A DNA stretch of 54,782 nucleotides, taken from the NCBI GenBank assembly GCA_022563595.1, contig JADFNB010000021.1:1-54782 (forward strand), read 5' to 3'. The DNA is from Gemmatimonadota bacterium. Its GTDB lineage: Bacteria; Gemmatimonadota; Gemmatimonadetes; Gemmatimonadales; GWC2-71-9. Positions 41,944 through 49,750 of the stretch are shown piece after piece (position 1 is the stretch's first letter; each line of letters begins with the position of its first letter). The notes under the pieces are model-generated. The model did not search any database, was not told the DNA's origin, and was given only the letters and a program-made list of their open reading frames with translations. Made by a program: the position numbers and the translations under genes.

Positions 41944-41983
41944 GAAGGGGCGGGGAGATGCGATTATATTTCCCCGCCCCTTC
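41944..41983 (+). terminator. 13-bp perfect hairpin between ompA and the M14 peptidase
   Basis: GAAGGGGCGGGGA at 41944-41956 pairs with TCCCCGCCCCTTC at 41971-41983 around a 14-nt AT-rich loop containing TTATAT. It starts 22 bp after the ompA stop and lacks a T-run. It may end the ompA transcript, or act in the leader of the peptidase gene, whose start is 25 bp further on. Confidence 0.5.
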
Positions 41984-42007
41984 CTTCGCGTCTCCTCGGA
42001 GATCACC

Positions 42008-44395
42008 ATGACCCGAATGAACGGACGAGCAGCGGCGGGAAGCCGGCACGGATCACCGGCTCCGTTTGCCCGCCCTTGCGCGTTCTCGCCCGTAGCCGCC
42101 CTCCTGCTGGCGCTGGCCTTTTTCGCATCTCCACCACTCGGTGCGCAGCACATCCCCACGCCGGAATCGGTACTCGGGTTCGTGCCGGGCAGCGACACCA
42201 AGCTGGTCGAGTGGCCCGTGCTGGTGCAGTACTATCGCGCGCTGGCGGAAGCGAGCGACCGCGTGGAGTACCGCGAGCTGGGCCGGACCACCAACGGCGT
42301 GCCGTTCGTGGCCCTCGTGATCACGAGCCCGGAGAACATGGCGCGACTCGACGAGATCCGGGAGATCAACGCGCAGCTCGCCGACCCGCGCACGATCGCG
42401 TCGGACGCGGAGCGCATACGCCTGTTGCGCGAGGGCAAGACCATCGTGCTGATCACCTCCAGCATTCACTCGACCGAGGTCGGCGGGCATCTGTCGCCAA
42501 CGGTCATCGCGCATCGTCTCGCGTCCGCGGGCACGCCGCGAATTCTCGAGATCCTGGACCAAACCGTCGTGTTGCTGGTGCCGTCGCTCAATCCGGACGG
42601 CGTCACGATCGTGAGCCGATGGTACAACCAGACACTCGGCACACCGGCCGAAGGGACGCGGCCGCCCGAGCTATACCACCACTACGTCGGTCACGACAAC
42701 AACCGCGACTGGTACGCCTTCACACAGGTCGAGACACAGCTCACGGTGGACAGCCTGCACAACGTCTGGCATCCCCAGATCGTGCACGACATCCACCAAC
42801 AGGGACAGTTCGGCAGCCGGTTCTTCCTGCCGCCGTTCCTGGATCCGGTGGAGCCGAACGTCGATCCGCTGATCGTCTCCGGCTTCAACACCCTGGGCAC
42901 GTACATCGCGTGGGAGATGACGGGCCAGGGCAAGAAGGGGATCGTCGTCAGCGCAACGTACGACGCGTGGACCCCGGCCCGGGCCTATCAGCACTATCAC
43001 GCCGGCGTGCGGATCCTCTCCGAGACGGCGAGCGCGCGACTGGCCACACCAGTGAACGTCGCTCCCGGCATGTTGCACGGTCGCCGCGGATTCGATGCCA
43101 GAACCGCGAGCTGGAATTTCCCCGTGCCGTGGGAGGGCGGGCGCTGGACGCTGGCGGACATCGTCGACTATCAGTCGTCCGGTGCCCTGGCCCTGTTACA
43201 GCATGCGGCGGCGAACCGCACGGTATGGCTCGGCAACTTTCTGGCGATCGGCGAGCGGGCGGTGCGCGGGTGGGACGACTGGCCGTACGCTTTCGTGATT
43301 CCCCGGTCGGGCCAAAACGAGACGGCGCTGCGCGGCATGCTGCGTATTCTCCGTCGTGGAGCCGTCGAGATCCGGACGGCTCGTGCCGCGTTCGAAGTCG
43401 CAGACGAATCGTACCCTGCGGGCACGTACGTCATCGTCCTGCGGCAGCCGTACGCCGCGTTCGCCAAGGCGCTGCTCGAACACCAGGACTATCCAGACCT
43501 GCGACTGTATCCCGGCGGACCACCTCGCCCGCCTTACGACGTGACCGCGCACACGCTCCCCCTCCTGATGGGCGTCGAGGTGGCGACCGCCGCCGAGAGC
43601 ATCGCGGTTGACCTGTCGGATCCGGTCACGATTCACGCGCCGAGGCCGCGATACGATGCGGTCACCTCGGCGACCGCCGGGATGCCGCGCGTGGGCCTGT
43701 ACAAGAGCTACACGGCAGCGATGGACGAGGGCTGGACGCGCTGGGTCTTCGACACCTGGGCCGTGCCGTACGAATCCGTCGTCGATTCGGTGATTCGGGC
43801 CGGCGACCTGCGGTCCCAGTTCGACGTGATCGTCATCCCGCGGATGTCGGCACCGGCGATCGAAGCCGGCCTGCCCGAATCCTATCCGGAACCGTATGCC
43901 GGCGGGCTCGGGTCACGCGGTGTCGGCCAGCTCGCTCGGTTCGTGGAAGACGGCGGCACGCTCGTCACGCTCGATGACGCGTCGGCGTGGGCGATCGACG
44001 CGTTCGATCTCCCGTTGCGCAACACGATCGACGGGCTCGAGCCGCAGGAGTTCTACGCGCCCGGCAGCATCTTCCGGCTGGCGCTCGACCCTGGGCATCC
44101 GGTGTCACAGGGTATGCCGGCACAGACGATCGCCTGGTTCCAGAACAGCCCGACCTTCGAAGTGTTGGATTCCGCGCGCGTCCAGGTGATCGGACGCTAC
44201 CCGGAAGATCCCGGTGACGTTCTGCTCTCGGGATGGGTACTCCACCCGGAGAAGGTGGCGGGGAAGGCGGCGCTGGTCGAGGTGTCGCTGGGCCGCGGTC
44301 GGGTGGTACTTTTCGGGTTCCGCCCGCAATACCGCGGGCAGACGGTGGTGACCTATCCGTTGCTGTTCAATTCCTTGATGCGGGGAACGAACTGA
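42008..44395 (+). CDS. Secreted M14-family zinc carboxypeptidase
   Basis: A 795-aa exported peptidase. The signal sequence is long, with a hydrophobic stretch at about 28-42 and cleavage near PLGAQ. The zinc site is HSTE (near residue 157) in SSIHSTEVGGHLSPT plus the His in VHDIHQQGQFGSR near residue 262, as expected for M14 (H-x2-E...H). VPSLNPDGV near residue 195 is also typical. The C-terminal ~300 residues (from about 520) form a glutamine-amidotransferase-like or unknown domain seen in the longer family members. The DUF4015 gene follows after 2 nt. Confidence 0.9.
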   Translation: MTRMNGRAAAGSRHGSPAPFARPCAFSPVAALLLALAFFASPPLGAQHIPTPESVLGFVPGSDTKLVEWPVLVQYYRALAEASDRVEYRELGRTTNGVPFVALVITSPENMARLDEIREINAQLADPRTIASDAERIRLLREGKTIVLITSSIHSTEVGGHLSPTVIAHRLASAGTPRILEILDQTVVLLVPSLNPDGVTIVSRWYNQTLGTPAEGTRPPELYHHYVGHDNNRDWYAFTQVETQLTVDSLHNVWHPQIVHDIHQQGQFGSRFFLPPFLDPVEPNVDPLIVSGFNTLGTYIAWEMTGQGKKGIVVSATYDAWTPARAYQHYHAGVRILSETASARLATPVNVAPGMLHGRRGFDARTASWNFPVPWEGGRWTLADIVDYQSSGALALLQHAAANRTVWLGNFLAIGERAVRGWDDWPYAFVIPRSGQNETALRGMLRILRRGAVEIRTARAAFEVADESYPAGTYVIVLRQPYAAFAKALLEHQDYPDLRLYPGGPPRPPYDVTAHTLPLLMGVEVATAAESIAVDLSDPVTIHAPRPRYDAVTSATAGMPRVGLYKSYTAAMDEGWTRWVFDTWAVPYESVVDSVIRAGDLRSQFDVIVIPRMSAPAIEAGLPESYPEPYAGGLGSRGVGQLARFVEDGGTLVTLDDASAWAIDAFDLPLRNTIDGLEPQEFYAPGSIFRLALDPGHPVSQGMPAQTIAWFQNSPTFEVLDSARVQVIGRYPEDPGDVLLSGWVLHPEKVAGKAALVEVSLGRGRVVLFGFRPQYRGQTVVTYPLLFNSLMRGTN

Positions 44396-44397
44396 CG

Positions 44398-45618
44398 GTG
44401 GTTGCAGGGCGAGCGCAGTCCCTCATCATTGCCTGCGCGCTCTTCTGCGCGATCGCCGGCACGACGGCGGCTCAGGATCATGGCTATCCTCTCCATGCGG
44501 AGCCGCGTCCCAACTACCTCGCGGCGATTCTGCCGGCGGGACCGGAGACGATCACCCTTCCAGCCCCGCCTCCCGGCGAACCGCCGGCCGCCGTTCGCGC
44601 GATCTATCTCAACGCGTGGGTCTTCGGGGGGCCGCGTTTCTACGATCTGGTACGGCTCGCGGACACGACGGAGATCAACGCGTTCGTCGTTGACGTCAAG
44701 GACGCCACCGGGTACCTGACCTACCGGTCCAGCATCCCGACAGCAGTGGAGATCGGCGCCAACGGGATGATCCGCGCGCGGGACGTGGCACACCGGCTCG
44801 CGGTGCTGCGCGAGCACGGAATCCATCCCATTGCCCGGATCGTCGTGGCGAAGGATCCGCTCCTGGCGGTACAGAAATCGGACTGGGCGGTACGCGACTC
44901 GCGCGGCGGGTTCTGGCACGACCGCATCGATTCCAAGTGGGTGGACGCCTATACCGACTCGGTCTGGATCTACGCCGCCGACATAGCCGCCGAGGCCGTG
45001 CTCATGGGTTTCCGGGAGATCCAGTTCGACTACGTGCGCTTCCCCGACGAGCCGCCGAAGTTGCTACAGTACGCCGTCTTCCCGGGACGACGGGGACGCG
45101 AGTCGTTCCGTGCGGCGGTGCGCCGCAACGTCGCGTTGATGCGCGAGCGTACGCGCCACCTCGGTGTGCCGTTCACGCTCGACCTGTTCGGCCTCACGAC
45201 CAGCGCCAACGGCGACCTCGGGATCGGCCAGGTGTGGGAGGATCTCGCTCCGCTGGCCGACGTGCTGCTGCCGATGGTCTACCCCAGCCATTACGGCCGG
45301 GGCGCCTACGGTATCCGCCGGCCCAACAGCGAGCCGTATGCGGTTGCCCAACGGGCGTTGCAAGACGCGCTGGCACGATCTGCCAGACTGGCTAAGCCCA
45401 TCCGTATCCGGCCCTTTTTCCAGGCGTTCACCATCTACCGCGTGCGATACGACGCCGAGAAGATTCGGGCCCAGATCACGGCCGCCGAGGAATTGGGCAT
45501 AATGGAGTGGGTACTGTGGAATCCGCGCGGCGTATATCCTGCCGGCGCCTTCAGGGCGGCCGCGCCTGTGACGCGCACCGTGGTCGACGACGACGCCGAA
45601 TCGATGCGCCCCCGGTAG
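44398..45618 (+). CDS. Putative glycoside hydrolase, DUF4015 family
   Basis: A 406-aa exported protein, signal peptide residues 1-25 (SLIIACALFCAIAGTTAAQ). The TIM-barrel family signature is visible in AIYLNAWVFGG, INAFVVDVKDATGYLTY (near residue 100), FREIQFDYVRFPDEPP (near residue 206) with its acidic pair, and LPMVYPSHYGRGAYG near residue 292. Related proteins are annotated as GH13-like or DUF4015 putative glycoside hydrolases; activity is unproven. GTG at 44398 follows the M14 stop by 2 nt. A G-rich tract follows the stop. Confidence 0.85.
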   Translation: MVAGRAQSLIIACALFCAIAGTTAAQDHGYPLHAEPRPNYLAAILPAGPETITLPAPPPGEPPAAVRAIYLNAWVFGGPRFYDLVRLADTTEINAFVVDVKDATGYLTYRSSIPTAVEIGANGMIRARDVAHRLAVLREHGIHPIARIVVAKDPLLAVQKSDWAVRDSRGGFWHDRIDSKWVDAYTDSVWIYAADIAAEAVLMGFREIQFDYVRFPDEPPKLLQYAVFPGRRGRESFRAAVRRNVALMRERTRHLGVPFTLDLFGLTTSANGDLGIGQVWEDLAPLADVLLPMVYPSHYGRGAYGIRRPNSEPYAVAQRALQDALARSARLAKPIRIRPFFQAFTIYRVRYDAEKIRAQITAAEELGIMEWVLWNPRGVYPAGAFRAAAPVTRTVVDDDAESMRPR

Positions 45619-45660
45619 GGGGTGAGGGGTGGGGGTGGGGGTGGGGGGTGGGGGGGGGTG
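45619..45660 (+). repeat. G-rich tract with potential G-quadruplex
   Basis: A 42-bp run made almost only of G with scattered T and one A, containing at least five G4-G9 runs, between the convergent DUF4015 and argE-like genes. It could fold as a G-quadruplex and act as a transcription stop for either gene. Confidence 0.7.
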
Positions 45661-45663
45661 ACC

Positions 45664-46812
45664 TCAAAGACAGAACCGGCTGACGACCCGCTCCATCACG
45701 TCGCGCGCCTTTGCCAGCTCGGCGATCGGGATGAACTCGTTGGGCTTGTGCGCCACCGTGATGTCGCCCGGGCCGAAGATCACGCACTCGAACCCGGCCC
45801 GTTGCAGCCAGCCGGCGTCGGTCGCGTAGGAGACGGCCCGCTCGCCTTCCTGTCCAATCTCTTCCAGTAACACTCCCAGAAGCGGTGCGTTGCGATCGAC
45901 GTGCATCGGCGGGCTCGAGCTGACCACCTCGAGCGAGAAAGTCTCGTCACCGAGCGCCCGGTCGAGCGCCGCGCGCACCCGGTCGACCAGGTCTTCCAGC
46001 TTCATCTCCGGCAGCGGGCGGATGGACAGATCCACAACGCAGCGGTCGGGCACGACGTTCACCGCCGACCCGCCGGTTACGCGTCCCACGTTCAGCGACA
46101 CGAACGGCACGTCCCCGAACTCCTCGGCGTGCGGCGCGCGTTCCGTCTCCATCTGACGACGCAACTCCGCCAGCGCTACGATCGCGCGGCCCGCCGGCTC
46201 GATGGCGCTCTTGCCGAGATGCGGATACGCGCTGTGGGCGCTCTCGCCGTCGAACCCTACGCGCAGCTGAGCGAACCCCTTGTGGGCCCACACCACCTCG
46301 AGCGTAGTCGGTTCGCCGATCCACGCGCTCTTGGGCAACCGCTCGAGCCCAGCCCAGGTCTCAGCGAACCGCTTCGCGCCGAGCAGCCCGACCTCCTCGT
46401 CGTACGTGAGGATCAGGACGAGGGGATGCCTCAACGTCGCAGGATCGATCGACGCCGCCGCGTTGACGGCGAGCGCCACGAATCCTTTCATGTCGCAGGC
46501 ACCGCGACCGTGCAGGTTCCCCTCCCGCTCGGTCAGTATGAACGGATCGCTCGCCCACTCCGGCTCGTCGGCCGGTACGACGTCCATGTGGCCCGACAGC
46601 ACCAACCCCGACCGGCCTGCGTCGTCTTGCCGCCCGATCTCGACGATCAGGTTGGCCTTGTTCCCGTCCTCCGACATGTTGCGCCCGATGCGTACGCCGG
46701 GACGGTCCAGGTAGTCCGCGACGAAATCCGTCAGCGGTAGGTTGCTGTTGTGGCTGGTGGTGTCGAATCCCACCAGCCGCGCCAGGAGATCGGTATCGCT
46801 CAGAGTAGGCAA
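45664..46812 (-). CDS. argE: Acetylornithine deacetylase / M20 family (ArgE-like)
   Basis: Zinc-dependent deacylase of 382 aa. Metal ligands and catalytic residues are in SGHMDVVPADEPEW (near residue 74), GRGACDMKGF (near 99), TYDEEVGLLG (near 136, catalytic and metal Glu pair), IGEPTTLE (near 161) and the last His in VAHKPNEFIPI (near 360), the AH-PNEF motif typical of ArgE. Dimerisation domain residues 175-285 match M20. The start is TTG at 46810-46812, 5 nt after the stop of a small membrane peptide gene. Succinyl-diaminopimelate desuccinylase is the main alternative. Confidence 0.85.
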   Translation of the reverse strand: MPTLSDTDLLARLVGFDTTSHNSNLPLTDFVADYLDRPGVRIGRNMSEDGNKANLIVEIGRQDDAGRSGLVLSGHMDVVPADEPEWASDPFILTEREGNLHGRGACDMKGFVALAVNAAASIDPATLRHPLVLILTYDEEVGLLGAKRFAETWAGLERLPKSAWIGEPTTLEVVWAHKGFAQLRVGFDGESAHSAYPHLGKSAIEPAGRAIVALAELRRQMETERAPHAEEFGDVPFVSLNVGRVTGGSAVNVVPDRCVVDLSIRPLPEMKLEDLVDRVRAALDRALGDETFSLEVVSSSPPMHVDRNAPLLGVLLEEIGQEGERAVSYATDAGWLQRAGFECVIFGPGDITVAHKPNEFIPIAELAKARDVMERVVSRFCL

Positions 46813-46817
46813 GGAGG

Positions 46818-46964
46818 TTACCCCGTCTGCTTGTGTTGATCGATCGTCAAGTCGAATGTCGAGTTGACATCGGCGAACGTGCGCTCCGACTGCCGCAAGA
46901 TTCGTCCGATCGCGGCAACGGGCAGGAGAACCAGCAGACCGAGCACAGACGCGAGAGTTCGCAT
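46818..46964 (-). CDS. 48-aa membrane peptide upstream of argE
   Basis: A short ORF starting ATG 46962-46964 and ending 5 nt before the argE TTG start. It has one hydrophobic segment (SVLGLLVLLPVAAIG, residues 6-20) and a polar tail (RQSERTFADVNSTFDLTIDQHK). The start has a weak GAGG about 8 nt upstream. The close spacing suggests translational coupling with argE. No family is recognised. Confidence 0.45.
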   Translation of the reverse strand: MRTLASVLGLLVLLPVAAIGRILRQSERTFADVNSTFDLTIDQHKQTG

Positions 46965-47130
46965 GGGTGCCTCACTTTAAGAGTTGGCTAACGTGTCACG
47001 GCTGTCGGCGGTGCGCCAGCGGCACCCGGAACTGAGTGCCCCCCGCTTCGGCGACAGATTGCCCCAGACTGCGAGCGAAGCGCCGGGTGCGGTCACCGTA
47101 CCGGGTTGACCGGGGAGTGCGGAGGATTTA

Positions 47131-47149
47131 GACTAGTCCAAGACTAGTC
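47131..47149. promoter_or_regulatory. Tandem GACTAGTC palindromes before the Phd-PIN module
   Basis: The 8-bp palindrome GACTAGTC occurs at 47131-47138 and again at 47142-47149, exactly 11 bp (one helical turn) apart, just upstream of the ribosome binding site GGAGGG. This is the expected layout of an antitoxin-bound autoregulatory operator. Confidence 0.7.
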
Positions 47150-47160
47150 TGGAGGGTCTT

Positions 47161-47403
47161 ATGGATTCGGTTGGCTCGTACGACGCAAAGACGCACCTTC
47201 CCCGTCTGCTCGAGCGTGTCGCCCGCGGCGAGCGTATCACCATCACCCGCCACGGCGTAGCGGTGGCCATGCTGGTGCCGATCGACGCGTGCACCGCCCG
47301 CGATCCACACGATGTCATCGAAGACATCCGCGCGTTTCGTAAAGGGCGGCGGCTGGACCCGGACGAGGCACGCCGGTTGATCGACGAAGGGCGACGGTTT
47401 TGA
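47161..47403 (+). CDS. Type II antitoxin, Phd/YefM-like
   Basis: An 80-aa antitoxin with the Phd/YefM DNA-binding core SYDAKTHLPRLLERVARGERITITRHGVAVAMLVPID. The C-terminal DPDEARRLIDEGRRF segment should neutralise the toxin. The ribosome binding site GGAGGG lies 5 nt before the ATG. The stop overlaps the toxin start (TTGA). Probably autoregulated through the tandem palindromes upstream. Confidence 0.88.
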   Translation: MDSVGSYDAKTHLPRLLERVARGERITITRHGVAVAMLVPIDACTARDPHDVIEDIRAFRKGRRLDPDEARRLIDEGRRF

Positions 47404-47825
47404 GCCGCTTCGTGCTCGATGCCTCCATCACCCTCACCTGGTTTCTGGAAGATGAACCTTCTCCGTCGTCCGCCGCTGATGTGTTGCGCCGGCTCGAGAC
47501 GGACACGGCCATCGTGCCGGCGTTGTGGGCGCTGGAGTTGGCAAACGCGCTCGTGGTGGCCGAGCGGAAACAACGACTGACTGAAGCCGAGACGGCACGC
47601 GTCCTATCACTGGTTCGTGCGCTGCCGATCGAGGTGGACGAAACGCCGAGCAGGGACACGCTAGCCACCATCGTCGGCCTGGCACGGGGACACCGTCTTT
47701 CGGCGTACGATGCCGCCTACCTCGAACTCGCCATTCGACTCGGCGTGCCGCTGGCCACCGTGGACCGGAGACTCGGCGAGGCGGCTCAGCGCGCGGGCGT
47801 GTCCTTGGCGGGGACCCGCGAGTAG
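47400..47825 (+). CDS. VapC-like PIN-domain toxin
   Basis: A 141-aa PIN-domain ribonuclease. The acidic active-site residues are visible: Asp in FVLDAS at the N-terminus, Glu in LWALELANAL (near residue 44), Asp in LSAYDAAYLELA (near 103) and Asp in LATVDRRL (near 121). The start is TTG at 47400, overlapping the antitoxin stop by 4 bp. It would cleave tRNA or other RNA when freed from its antitoxin. Confidence 0.9.
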   Translation: MSRFVLDASITLTWFLEDEPSPSSAADVLRRLETDTAIVPALWALELANALVVAERKQRLTEAETARVLSLVRALPIEVDETPSRDTLATIVGLARGHRLSAYDAAYLELAIRLGVPLATVDRRLGEAAQRAGVSLAGTRE

Positions 47826-47955
47826 GTGTCGCGGCAACAGCCGCCATCCCTCAAGAGGACTCCTACCTCTCCGACCGAGCACGCCCACAGGCGCACCCGA
47901 GCCGCAACTCTCAGTCGCGGTGGTCCGGCATACGCCGACTAGGTAGAATCCAGCA

Positions 47956-47986
47956 CGGCGAGCCCCTACCGTAACGCTGCTCGCCG
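47956..47986 (+). promoter_or_regulatory. Leader hairpin upstream of the aldehyde dehydrogenase gene
   Basis: CGGCGAGC at 47956-47963 pairs with GCTCGCCG at 47979-47986 around a 15-nt loop. It follows a possible -10 box TAGAAT at 47944-47949 and precedes the ATG at 48025. The gap 47826-48024 holds no gene. A role in regulation is only suggested. Confidence 0.35.
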
Positions 47987-48024
47987 CGGATTCACGACCC
48001 ACACAACGATTCGGCAGGCTCATC

Positions 48025-49602
48025 ATGGCAACTACGGCCCCAGTCATGCATGACTTTCTCGACAAGCTCGGCATCGAAGACGTGAACCTGGGCGGCTTCG
48101 GCGGCGAATGGATCGGCACCGGAGCGGCGCTCGACGTCATCAGCCCCATAGACGGTAACCGCATCGCCACGGTCAAGCAGGTGACCGAGGGCGAATACGA
48201 ACAGATCGTCGAGGGCGCCCACAACGCGTTCCTGCATTGGCGCACCGTTCCGGCGCCCCGGCGCGGCGAGATCATCCGCCTGCTCGGCAATCGACTGCGC
48301 GAGTTGAAGGGCGAATTGGGCCAGCTCGTGACCCTCGAGATGGGCAAGATCTTCGCCGAGGGAGAGGGTGAGGTGCAGGAGATGATCGACATCTGCGACT
48401 TCGCCACCGGCCTCTCGCGGCAGCTCTACGGTTTCACCATGCACTCGGAACGCCCCGACCACCGCATGTACGAACAGTGGCATCCGCTCGGTGTGGTCGG
48501 TGTGATCAGCGCGTTCAACTTTCCCGTTGCCGTATGGAGCTGGAATGCCGCCATCGCCGTCGTCTGCGGTGACAGCGTGATCTGGAAACCCTCGAGCCAG
48601 ACACCGCTCACCGCTATTGCGTGCACCAAGATCGCGCAACAGATCTGCCGGGAGAATGACGTCGATCCGGCCGTCTTCTCCCTCGTCGTCGGCAAGGGAT
48701 CGACCGTGGGCGACCGCTTGCTCCACGATCGCCGCATCCCGCTGGTCTCGGCCACCGGAAGTTGTCAGGTGGGTTATCGCGTCGCCGAGGTGGTGGGCAA
48801 GCGGCTCGGACGCACGATCCTCGAGCTGGGCGGGAACAACGCGATTATCGTGACCCCGCACGCGAACCTCGACCTGGCACTGCCGGCGATCCTGTTCGGC
48901 GCGGTCGGCACCGCCGGACAGCGTTGCACCAGCACCCGCCGTATCATCGCGCACGCATCGATCAGGGACCAGCTGGTGCGGCGCCTCGTGAGAGCATACG
49001 AGGGCATCCCGATCGGCGATCCACGCAAGAGCGAGACGCTGATGGGACCGCTGGTCACGCGCGGCGCGGTCGACGACATGATGGCCGCGATCCGGCGCAT
49101 CAAACAGGAAGGCGGCGAGATTCTCTGCGGCGGTGAGCAATTGGACGGTCCGGAATATCGGGGCGGCCAGTACGTGACACCGTGTATCGCCGCTGTGAAG
49201 AACGAGTACGCTATCGTCCAGGAAGAAACCTTCGCGCCGATCCTCTACATCATCAGATACGGAGACGCCTCGTCCTCGCCAGAAGACGCGGTAGCCGAGA
49301 TCGTGGAGGCGGTCGCGCTCCACAACGACGTCCCGCAGGGACTCTCGTCGGCGATATTCACCGAGAACATGCGGGAGATGGAGTATTTCCTTTCGCACCG
49401 AGGCAGCGATTGCGGGATCGCGAACGTGAATATCGGCACCAGCGGCGCCGAGATCGGCGGCGCGTTCGGCGGGGAGAAGGAAACCGGAGGTGGACGCGAA
49501 TCCGGATCGGACGCGTGGAAACTGTACATGCGCCGCCAGACGAACACGATCAACTGGAGCACCGAGTTGCCGCTCGCCCAGGGAATCAAGTTCGGCGGCT
49601 GA
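48025..49602 (+). CDS. amaB: Aldehyde dehydrogenase, ALDH7/AmaB type
   Basis: NAD-dependent dehydrogenase of 525 aa, closest in character to alpha-aminoadipic semialdehyde/piperideine-6-carboxylate dehydrogenase (antiquitin). The catalytic Cys is C301 in GQRCTSTRR and the general base Glu is E267 in LELGGNN. ISAFNFPVAVW near residue 165 and the C-terminal block IGTSGAEIGGAFGGEKETGGGRESGSDAWK are hallmarks of ALDH7. This suggests a role in lysine catabolism, but no other lysine genes are adjacent. It is preceded by a leader hairpin. Confidence 0.9.
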   Translation: MATTAPVMHDFLDKLGIEDVNLGGFGGEWIGTGAALDVISPIDGNRIATVKQVTEGEYEQIVEGAHNAFLHWRTVPAPRRGEIIRLLGNRLRELKGELGQLVTLEMGKIFAEGEGEVQEMIDICDFATGLSRQLYGFTMHSERPDHRMYEQWHPLGVVGVISAFNFPVAVWSWNAAIAVVCGDSVIWKPSSQTPLTAIACTKIAQQICRENDVDPAVFSLVVGKGSTVGDRLLHDRRIPLVSATGSCQVGYRVAEVVGKRLGRTILELGGNNAIIVTPHANLDLALPAILFGAVGTAGQRCTSTRRIIAHASIRDQLVRRLVRAYEGIPIGDPRKSETLMGPLVTRGAVDDMMAAIRRIKQEGGEILCGGEQLDGPEYRGGQYVTPCIAAVKNEYAIVQEETFAPILYIIRYGDASSSPEDAVAEIVEAVALHNDVPQGLSSAIFTENMREMEYFLSHRGSDCGIANVNIGTSGAEIGGAFGGEKETGGGRESGSDAWKLYMRRQTNTINWSTELPLAQGIKFGG

Positions 49603-49750
49603 CAGCGGGGTTCTTCGGGCTCGCCTCACCGCCACCCGGCGAAACTCACCGAACCTCTCCCTCCAACCTTCAAGTGCCGGCCCGTCCCTTCTTCCGACGG
49701 ACCGGCCGGCTATCGCATCCATCGGGCACGGAGGATATTGATCGATAATC

